From positions 75,942,844 through 76,006,843 of the forward strand of contig OY744525.1 of assembly GCA_963556195.1 (NCBI GenBank): DNA of 64,000 nucleotides. Direction: 5' to 3'. The position numbers and the translations under genes were made by a program. The notes below the pieces were generated by a model. That model saw nothing but the letters and a program-made list of their open reading frames with translations. It was not told the origin of the DNA and did not search any database. Below are positions 56,500 to 64,000 of the stretch, one piece after another. Every line of letters begins with the position of its first letter. Positions within the stretch are counted from its first letter, which is position 1. The DNA is from Sepiola atlantica. Its lineage: Eukaryota; Mollusca; Cephalopoda; Sepiida; Sepiolidae.

Positions 56500-57180
56500 T
56501 TGTTACTTAGCGTTCATTGTTCATTCCTCAGTACTCATAGCTTAACGACCAGAAAAAGACAGGCGTAAAGAGAAGCATGTGAAAGGAAAATAGTTCCAGG
56601 AAGGTAATATTGCAGTTATATACTTTTGAGATATCAAGTTAAATGATGACACAATCCGCTCATCTCTGTTCTGCCCCAAGTCTTGCCCTGCACACCTAGT
56701 CCGTATACATTATCTCTTATCTTCTCTTATAAAGTTGTGCCAGCTCTAACAGTGAGATTAAAATGCCGATTTCAACTTCATATAATAGAAAAATAATTGT
56801 TTCTAATATACTGATAGTGTGATCAAAGTTGTAAGGTTAACTAATTTGCAAAAGGACATCTACTTAATTAAATATTCGTTTCTATTGTTTTCAATTTCAA
56901 TATTTGTTTTTTATTTTAATATAACAGTTTTATTATTTTGGTAAAAACAACCTTTCTGATCCTTTATGGACAATTTACTTCTGGGTAGACTTAATTTTCA
57001 ATAAGTTGTGATCCAGTTATAAATTGTAAATTAAAAGCAAAGGCCCCCACCCAAAACTGTGGCCAAGCAAACAAGTCAGTGAGTGTCCCCCTCTCAAACA
57101 CATAATTAGGAGTAAGAGTTTCTTGGTTTCCTCAATATTTCTGGGAAACACTGATATAAGAGTCCCACTAGTTTTTTATG
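56500..57180. other. AT-rich DNA, no gene seen
   Basis: No exon or repeat landmark recognised. Confidence 0.45.
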
Positions 57181-57186
57181 TTTCTT

Positions 57187-57393
57187 TTCATTTTTAAGTC
57201 CCTATTTACTTGCCTTCCACGAGGGCATAGTTAGACACAAGGTATGTTTTAAATGTGTGGAAAATCCAGTCAGCCAATAAGGGGCACTATGGATGGGAAC
57301 AAAAGTTAAAATTGCCTTAGTCTAGAAGGAATGAACAGCGGAAATGCAGCAGTAAAACAGATAGCACACCTTGATCTTAGCCAAGAGGCCAGT
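57187..57393 (-). mobile_element. U2-headed SINE candidate (family U), copy 3
   Basis: The minus strand begins GGCCTCTTGGCTAAGATCAA then GGTGTGCTATCTGTT. This matches the U2 snRNA 5' end (GGCCTTTTGGCTAAGATCAA then GTGTAGTATCTGTT) with few differences, and includes the start of the branch-site recognition region. The family U body follows: ATTCCTTCTAGACTAAGGC, GTGCCCCTTATTGG, CTGGATTTTCCACACATTTA, CCTTGTGTCTAACTATGCCC and CAAGTAAATAGGGAC, ending at an A run. Only the first 40-50 nt of U2 are present. Confidence 0.65.
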
Positions 57394-57399
57394 CTTTTT

Positions 57400-58020
57400 A
57401 TTAAAAATCGAAATAACACTATTGATTACAATAAAATATCAGCAAAGAAGGATAATGTATAAATAAATACATAAAATATCACTGGGAATATTTTTCTATA
57501 ATACATAGGGAACGCCGGTTAGCCCTGCCAGTTTAATATACAATACAACGCAATAATATAATGGTGTGATTAAAAGGGAATGGCGAAAATTGAATAAAAG
57601 GGAGGTAAGCGGTGTATAAATTATTGATTGTTTGAGCAGATAACTACTACCCCCTCCTCCCCATTTTGCTTGTACTTGAAAATTGTGTATTCATGAATAA
57701 GCACAGCAAAAATATTGATTTCTCTTGAAGATAAGCAGGCGACCTAGATTCAACGCATTTTCAAGCTGTACTTTAAAAATTGTTGTGCATCAACACTAAA
57801 TATTTAATTGATTGGTGGAGGCTGTGAGAAATGGTGGCCCCTTCTTTAGAAAAGCTACAACAAATTTTAATTAAAAAAATGATCATCAAAAATTAGAGCT
57901 TTATTTTATTTTATTTATCTTATTTCGATTAATTTTCAAAACCAATAATTAAAATTGTTTTTTTCAATAAAACGATAAGACTTTCCAGAATATTGTGGAG
58001 ATATGGTGTAGTAATCAAGG
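57400..58020. other. AT-rich DNA, no gene seen
   Basis: No exon recognised; A/T-rich throughout except for a CT-rich spot near 57650. Confidence 0.45.
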
Positions 58021-58025
58021 ATACA

Positions 58026-58027
58026 TT

Positions 58028-58086
<59 letters not shown>
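58026..58086. repeat. (TA)n(TG)n microsatellite
   Basis: About 22 TA units run into (TG)n. Confidence 0.95.
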
Positions 58087-58087
<1 letters not shown>

Positions 58088-58089
58088 GA

Positions 58090-58640
58090 TAAAATACACG
58101 GTATATCATCAAATAAAATGTCTTGGAGACAGACTGTATGAAAAGACAGAATGGAAAAACAATGAAACACAGGAAGAATAATTTGATTTTTATTTCTTCC
58201 TGTTTTTAATTGTTTTTCCTTTCTGCCTTTTCACACACACGATGAGGGAAGAGAAATAAACTTTCATTGAAATACGGAAATAAAGTGATTGTAAGAACTC
58301 ATGAAAATTATGGGTTTGAATTGATTTCCCATGGTCATTGGAATGTAAAAATAATATTTTTGATTTTTTCTTAGACAGAACATTATTTCGCAACATAAAT
58401 GACATAACCCCCCCCCCCCCTAAAAAAAATTGAAAATAAAAAATAATTATTCTCACCTGAGGATACTCATTTTGAAGGAAGGACATGATTGCATTTATCT
58501 AAATTAATAATTTCCACCTAACCTAACTATATTAACACCAAAACTGGTTATGCCTATTTAATTCTATGACATAACATAACAACATTTTGTGATGCTGTAT
58601 ATATAGTAATTTTCAAAATCTCACAAACTTTTTTTTAACA
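58090..58640. other. AT-rich DNA, no gene seen
   Basis: Includes a C12 run at 58409-58420. The 98-codon minus frame at 58190-58486 crosses this run and has no support. Confidence 0.45.
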
Positions 58641-58890
58641 AACCGGTAATACCTGGTGTGAAATTAGCCCTGGTTGGGTTATGCCAGCTTCTTCCAAAGG
58701 AGAAAGTTTACAGATAATATTAAATTCACAAGCAGTTCCCAGCTGCATGTAAATCCCAGTCATGAGAAGATGACATACAGCCTATCATTTCCAAATGGTC
58801 ACCCATCTGGTACTGGCCAAACTCCACATCGTTTAATTTCGGTAATCTAACAAGAACCGGTGTGTCAGCACGATAAACAAGTTTAGATAT
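58641..58890 (-). mobile_element. 5S rRNA-headed SINE candidate (family S), copy 2
   Basis: On the minus strand the head reads TGACACACCGGTTCTTGTTA, GATTACCGAAATTAAACGAT, CCAGTACCAGATGGGTGACC. The body reads TGGGATTTACATGCAGCTGG, GCTTGTGAAT, GTAAACTTTCTCCTTTGG and AACCCAACCAGGGC, ending CACACCAGGTATTACCGG. Head and body are collinear with copy 1 (plus strand, 55895-56172). Confidence 0.75.
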
Positions 58891-59040
58891 TCCTAATTTG
58901 CATATTTATTTTTTAAACAGTTTCTAATAAATTAATATTCTGTAATATACATTCGTAATTTGCATTTTCATATATTTTTTTTATATATATGCAATAATTT
59001 CATCGATAGTAAAACGTCTGGTGTTGCTGGGATGCAGGGG

Positions 59041-59080
59041 AACAGATAATACACTTTGATCTTAGCCAAAATGACAAGGA
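59041..59080 (-). mobile_element. U2 snRNA-like head, isolated
   Basis: The minus strand reads CATTTTGGCTAAGATCAAAG then TGTATTATCTGTT, close to the U2 5' end. The sequence after it (CCCCTGCATCCCAGCAAC) resembles only weakly the segment after the head of 57187-57393. Probably a truncated or diverged copy. Confidence 0.55.
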
Positions 59081-59109
59081 ACTATAAAAAAAGTGTAATG
59101 CATGTTCGT

Positions 59110-59465
59110 TCATCATGATAACATCCTTCCAGGAATTAGCACCTCCTTTTGGGGGGAGGGGAAGGCTTTATTTCCTTCTTTGGGGGATAGTGTAGTATAT
59201 TGTCAGTTGTCATGATACATTCCTCCCTGGCATTAGCTCCTCTATTGGAGTATAATATATTTCGTCCATCACAATACCATCCTCCCAGGCTTACCCTCTC
59301 CTTTATTTGGAGGGGGGTGGGCGGCTCAGTAATGCACTATATATTCTGTTGTCATGATATCATCCTCCCAGGTATTAACTCCTACATTGGGAGGGAGAGT
59401 ATTCATTCTTCATGATATCCTCTCAGACATTACCTCCTCCTTTGAGGGCCAGTGGATGTAGTTCG
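59110..59465 (+). repeat. Degenerate tandem repeat, about five units of 55-95 bp
   Basis: Units contain CATGATA.CAT.CTCCC.GG, ATTA.CTCCTC and a following TTTGGAGG or TTGGGAGG. They begin near 59115, 59208, 59268, 59355 and 59418. CTCC and GGAG blocks within each unit could pair. Confidence 0.7.
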
Positions 59466-59479
59466 TTCACTATTATATT

Positions 59480-60435
59480 ATTCTCTTAGCCTAGCAAAAA
59501 TATGCGAGCGGAGGGAACATATATTTGCTAGTATAGCATGAATATAAAAACATAACATTAATGCAGCATAAAAATACAAAGAATATACAGCTCTATTGAA
59601 TAAATACTGTAAAGTTCACCTGATTGTTTCATATGTTCTCCAAACAAAGTTACATCCGAAATATATATATGCTCTCCTTGCCATTCCCCATGGTTAAACA
59701 AAGAAAGAGCCCCGAGGGGTTGGGTATGGGCTAGATGTGTGACATGCATTCTTCATTTGACTATATGAATCACTCTTCATAAAAGAATAGAGCACTCTCA
59801 GTTGCTGATAATGCTGAACATAAGCATTAAGATATCACTTATATTGTAGTTTGTGCTAATAGTGGAATAGGTAAAAAGTCCAACTGTTAACAAAATAGTC
59901 AACTGTCGAAAAAGCAGTTGAATTGTGATCCTGGCTTGAAGCTCTTTCTGTCTAGCCACTCTGAAGCTATGATACACTGAAACAGTCTGTCTGTCTGGAT
60001 GACATTATATAAGGCCTCCTTTCAGCCTTGAGAGACAATGAATAGTCCCTGTAAAAGTATCTGTGCAGGGAGTCTATAGTAAAGTAAGGGTTGTGCGATC
60101 CTGAATTGGCATTGCTTCAGTCCAGTGGCAAGGAGAATACTAGAACAACTGGAAATAATGCTAGAATAAGCATAGAAATACAAGTGTTATTTCAAAGTTT
60201 CCTTTCTCTAAGATTAGTTGCACAACCAAGGCTTGAGAGTGTCGTCTACCCTACTATTTAATCCATAGCTAGAAGGAAGATATATGGATTCATACCTTTC
60301 CTGAAAATAAAAATGATGCTGTAACCCAGACAGAACTAACTCAGCTCCTTTAACCATTACAGCCTGCGACTTCCATATAAATATATATATATATAGCTCT
60401 CCTACAAAATCATGTCAAAACCTCCTGTCTTTCCA
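59480..60435. other. Unassigned DNA
   Basis: Mixed-composition sequence without a recognised gene or repeat. A short (TA)n lies at 60382-60394. Confidence 0.4.
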
Positions 60436-60440
60436 CAAAA

Positions 60441-60518
60441 TTGGCTCTGATGGTAAAGAGCAGTGTTTGCGTTAAGAGTACCTTGGCTTTGTTAGCCTCG
60501 CAGGTTCAAGGTCTATTA
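60441..60518 (+). mobile_element. tRNA-derived SINE-like fragment
   Basis: TGATGGTAAAGAGCAGTG (A-box-like) and CGCAGGTTCAAGGTCTATT (B-box-like GGTTCAAGGTC), 50 bp apart; the acceptor stem is not paired. Confidence 0.45.
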
Positions 60519-60529
60519 ACGCTTTCCAT

Positions 60530-61340
60530 TTTATGCTTCAAAATTAATATAGATTTTCGAGACTGAAATATTTGTTTACAAAAACTTGTCTATTCAAATA
60601 CAAGTGCTCAATATTGAGCAATTAATTTAGAATAATTAATTCAATTTATCGGAACTATTGTAATTATATACTGTATATAAAACATATTAGCTGTATCTAC
60701 CTGACATTGCTTGGGATGCAATGAAGTCATTTTAGGTTAAAATTTTTATTTGTTTACACATTTTTAAACTTAAGGCAGACAACTTATATTTTTCAATTTA
60801 AAATGAGTTATTCCCCTCGCTGATATTTAGTTCTAGTTAATTAATTTAAAATGTTTCATATAAACAATCATCTGGGTCGAACTAAGTAATTTTTGAATGA
60901 ATTGTAGCTAAGTACATTATTATATTGCTAATAACACGATACAATAATAACAAATGAAAATTGGCTAGTCAGAAGCAAAGTTTGATTTATCAGCTTAAAT
61001 GCTATTTGAGTCTGACTTTGAAAATCCGACGAGGTAAAGATGAATGACAAAATGCCGATATACCAAAGCAAAAGAATCAAACTCCTATGGTAATATCTTT
61101 CATACTTTTGGCTTTATTGTTAAAAAAACTTCATCACAAACAACTGAGGATGTATCTGTTAATATTTACAAATATCGACATAAACATGAGAGATAAAGGG
61201 AGAGGGGAAGCAGTAAAAAAAGAGAAAAAAGTCAAAAGAGGGAGGGGATTTAAAATTTCTTTTAAAACGTTTGATATGGCTAAATAAAAATACACCAAAA
61301 GAAAAAGAAAACAGCAAAACAACATCCTTTTCCTACAGAA
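60530..61340. other. AT-rich DNA, no gene seen
   Basis: No exon. An A/G-rich stretch at 61190-61310 explains the overlapping K/R-rich and F/L-rich frames there. Confidence 0.45.
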
Positions 61341-61344
61341 CAGA

Positions 61345-61556
61345 CAACCACGAGACCGCTCCCCTGGTCGTCTTCAAATCCAATGTCAACAAATACTTGT
61401 CATAAACCGTCTTCATAAGTAATCAAATTGTATTCATTCATTATTTTTAATCCTCTTATAATATTCTTCATCATTCAAATGACAATGCATCTATCTCATT
61501 AACCATTATCCTCAGGTGGCTTTTGGCCTAGATAAGTGGTAACTCATTAGTAATAA
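61345..61556 (+). mobile_element. LINE-A group 3' tail
   Basis: CTGGTCGTCTTCAAATCCAA and TGTCAACAAATACTTGTCAT encode FKSNVNKYLS, then a stop. The 3' block is TTAACCATTATCCTCAGGTG, GCTTTTGGCCTAGATAAGTG and GTAACTCATTAGTAATAAAA with an (AAAT)n tail. It is collinear with 51080-51270 and 41330-41440. Confidence 0.75.
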
Positions 61557-61609
61557 AAAAATAAATAAATAAATAAAAAAAAACATGTTATTGTGATACA
61601 ATAATTATT

Positions 61610-62110
61610 ACAAGAAAGCAGCCGTCTTATGGATGCATACAGTATTTATCCTTCCCCTTAGTCAATACCATCTTTCGCCGCAATCTGCATGAAACATATC
61701 CAAAAGACAATTTTGGAATAAATTACTAACAGCTTTATCCATTGAAAGACTAAAATCTTTTCCTTTCTACTTTGGAAAATAGCTCAACCAAGTTTAAATT
61801 GGCTGGAAACGGTTTCTGAACAGCAAATTTCAAGTGTGATCAGATATTCTCAATTGGACTTAGGTCTGGCTTTTGATCAGGGCATATTAACACATTAATA
61901 TGCTATGATCTAAATCTTTCCATCGTAACTCTGTAAATATTTAGGGTCGTTGTAGGGTTGGAAGTGTCCAGTCTTTTGCAAACTGTACCAGATTTTCTTT
62001 GACAATTGGTTTGTATTTGGTTCTATCCATTTTCCTATCAATTCTGCGTAGTTTCCTGGTCTCTACGGAAGAAAAGCATCACCGCAACCACAACCCGTTT
62101 CCATGTTCTG
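61610..62110 (-). pseudogene. Tc1-like transposase pseudogene
   Basis: Minus-strand readings in order: a YNDPKY block (for QDNDPKH), HINVLICPDQKPDLSPIEN (for the WP.QSPDLNPIEN motif that carries the last catalytic acid), then LKFAVQKPFPANLNLVELF and a K.E.....F segment. This is the C-terminal half of a Tc1/mariner-superfamily DDE transposase. Several frameshifts and stops are present; the DNA-binding half and terminal repeats were not found. Confidence 0.85.
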
Positions 62111-62139
62111 TGATACTTGTATGGCTTTCTTGTGTGTAA

Positions 62140-62205
62140 GGTAGTGGCTCAAGTAGCAGAGTATGCACCTCACATACAAGTGACTTAGGTTTTCAATCCA
62201 GAGTT
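62140..62205 (+). mobile_element. tRNA-derived SINE-like fragment
   Basis: TAGTGGCTCAAGTAGCAGAG (A-box-like) and TTAGGTTTTCAATCCAGAG (B-box-like), 35-40 bp apart, with an anticodon-loop-like inverted segment between. Confidence 0.45.
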
Positions 62206-62328
62206 TGGGCATATCCTACTTAAGAACCCAAACTTCCTGTCTTGGCTGTCATGCTATGTGTCCTGCGGTCTTATGTCTGATTGTGAAAAAAAATATATAA
62301 ATATATTTTTAGTGGTACAAAATTTTAT

Positions 62329-63053
62329 TAAGGCAAGGAATACAGACGTTTGTGACATTTTTAGGGGTGGAATGAAATTGAAAAAGTATAAAAACGAGAG
62401 GAAATAAAAGAAATTCATGAATATACTAAGCCGGCTTTCGTCCACACTCATCAGAGTATCTACATGGAAATAATTCAAGCAATTACGACTAAAACCTTTT
62501 TTAAAAAGTAGAATGAAGACCAGTGATAAGTTTAGGAGGAGAAAAAAAAAATGGGGGAGGGTCACAAGTAGTTCACATTGAGTCCTAGAAGCCACTCCTT
62601 TTGTTTACAAAGGGAGGGTTTGACTGACTTAATAATATGTATAGCTCCCAGGACTTTGAGGTTGAATTAAGAATGTGATCTACTTATGACAGAAAACCAG
62701 TCACTAGTGTAAGTCGACGGACATTCGGCGCTATTTATAAGATGGTCAGAAATAGCTGACCCGGATGTATTGACTAAATTATTTAAATTATTTAGTCGGC
62801 CCCGGCGTATTGCAGGGGGGATGTGTTGTTTTATTCTGGATTAAAACCTTTGCACTGGTCTTCATTCTACTTTTTTTTTAAGTTTTTAGTCGTAATTGCT
62901 TGAATTATTTCCACGTAAATACTCTGATGAGTGTGGACGAAAGCCGGCTTAGTATATTCATGAATTTTTAAAAATTATTTCCTCTCGTTTTTATACTTTT
63001 TCAATTTCATTCCACCTCCAAAAATGTCAAAAACGTCTGTATTCCTTGCCTTA
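62329..63053. mobile_element. Fold-back element, 725 bp, 200-bp arms
   Basis: Arms 62329-62525 and 62853-63053 are inverted copies. They share AAGGCAAGGAATACAGACGT at the outer ends, AAGCCGGCTTTCGTCCACAC in the middle and GTAGAATGAAGACCAGTG at the inner end. The 327-bp spacer has an imperfect palindrome (62772-62797). A (TA)n tract borders the right end (63054-63079) and TATATAAATATAT lies 20 bp before the left end. No transposase is present. Confidence 0.85.
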
Positions 63054-63079
63054 ATATATATATATATATATATATATAA

Positions 63080-63720
63080 AATAAAATATAAAACTAAAAG
63101 TATATTTAAGTAAATAGAACCTATAGTGAAATGGTTTAAGCTCAATATACGAGATAGAGCAATTATAAAGATAGATGAAAGAAGAGAGATAAACATGTAC
63201 GAATGACAAATTTATTTAAACTTTGATTATTCAATGCAAGGTGTACTCGATAAAAACATGTGTATTATTCTTTCCTCAAGCCAAGGCTTTTCAAAGATTA
63301 AAATCTTATCATCAGAGGAATTACATAGATAAGTTGGCAGTGGAAAAGCCAAAATTCAAAATTTGAAAAAATATTAAGTAATGGAGAGTGAGAATGTGTG
63401 TGTAAAAAGATATGGGGTCTGTCCAGTTGGTAAATGTCTGTTCATAAGGTGTCCAGTGAAAGGAGATTTAAAGATGGAAAAGAAGGGTTTTCGTGAACGC
63501 AGCGTTGAAAAAGTTCAAAAATGAAGTACATCCAATAGAAAGATGTTTAGTTCAATCGTAGATGGAACGCACTTATTCGGAAGTAATTTTGAGAATTCGG
63601 GCCATTTTAAAATACTTCAGTGAACCGAGAATGAGAGTAATTTTTCAGAAGTTGAAGTTGAACTGTGTATATTAAACGCAGGCAGTCGGGAATTTAAGTG
63701 GTGACTTCAAATAGCCCCAC
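63080..63720. other. Unassigned DNA
   Basis: AT-rich to mixed sequence. No gene or known repeat. Confidence 0.4.
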
Positions 63721-63724
63721 CGCA

Positions 63725-64000
63725 ATTGGGATTGCGGAGGGATTGGGGTGGACAGAGCAAAATTTGTTCGAGGGTGGGGCCAAATTTTTGTTTTTATTTT
63801 AACTTAAAATATTTCTCAGGGTTGGGGGGAGAGTAAAAATTTTGAGGGGTGTGTGGGGATGGACGGTAAACTTTTTTTGGGGGGTGGGGCCAAATTTTGA
63901 GGGGGTCGGGCCAAATGGTTTTTGCTTTTTTTAACTTAAAATATTTCTTAGGCTAGAGGGAGAGTAAAAATTTAGAGGGGTGGGTGGGTGCTGAGGGTAA
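63725..64000 (+). repeat. G-rich tandem repeat, period about 130 bp
   Basis: TTAACTTAAAATATTTCT, GGGAGAGTAAAAATTT and GAGGGGTG recur at about 63800 and 63930. Intervening DNA holds many G runs (GGGGTGGGG, TTTGGGGGGTGGGG) and GGGCCAAAT. The repeat continues past the window end. Confidence 0.75.

Overview
This window looks like intergenic or intronic DNA from a large, AT-rich, repeat-dense animal genome. It has no operons, ribosome-binding sites, CRISPR arrays or long intact genes. It does have long (TA)n microsatellites, many decayed retrotransposons and DNA transposons, fold-back elements, SINE-like units and satellite-type tandem repeats. The LINE and SINE types and the microsatellite style resemble cephalopod mollusc (octopus/squid) DNA. 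That taxonomic reading is an inference from memory, not a search result.

Layout. 1-5960: a dispersed repeat (R1), an LTR-like piece and a 2.8-3.5 kb decayed non-LTR retrotransposon on the minus strand (endonuclease, linker, reverse transcriptase, conserved C-terminus). 6000-16500: AT-rich DNA with dispersed repeats R1-R4, a possible exon with a good splice donor (7125-7360) and a coding-like but unidentified stretch (9323-11840). 16590-19320: a Helitron-like relic (R5), an R6 repeat unit and an RTE-like LINE split by LTR-like DNA. 20800-26400: small inverted-repeat elements, a reverse-transcriptase fragment and a 2 kb palindromic element carrying four tandem units of about 375 bp. 28000-29260: a SINE-like body and a hAT-type MITE with long inverted repeats and an 8-bp target duplication. 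32500-35050: another R5 copy, a LINE fragment, a CpG-rich 30-bp minisatellite with 120-bp higher-order structure, a second LTR-like piece and a GA-rich minisatellite. 36000-42500: SINE-like copies, LINE 3' ends, a perfect 37-bp hairpin and a LINE nested in another LINE. 43585-43931: the best candidate for a real host exon, apparently the last coding exon of a plus-strand gene. 44100-52500: R5 relics (one with a nested LINE end), large (TA)n arrays and three tandem R6 units. 53150-63053: two mariner fragments, a LINE with an intact YADD motif, two 5S-rRNA-headed SINE copies, U2-snRNA-like SINE copies, a Tc1-like transposase pseudogene and a 725-bp fold-back element. The end of the window is G-rich and tandemly repeated.

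The most interesting result is two apparent non-tRNA SINE families. One has a nearly full-length 5S rRNA head joined to a shared body of about 160 bp (copies at 55895-56172 and 58641-58890). The other has a head resembling the 5' end of U2 snRNA joined to a recurrent body of about 130 bp (57187-57393, 36190-36390, 28071-28225, a body-only copy at 39690-39790 and a head-only copy at 59041-59080). Both identifications come from reading the sequence. They need alignment to 5S/U2 references and a genome-wide copy count.
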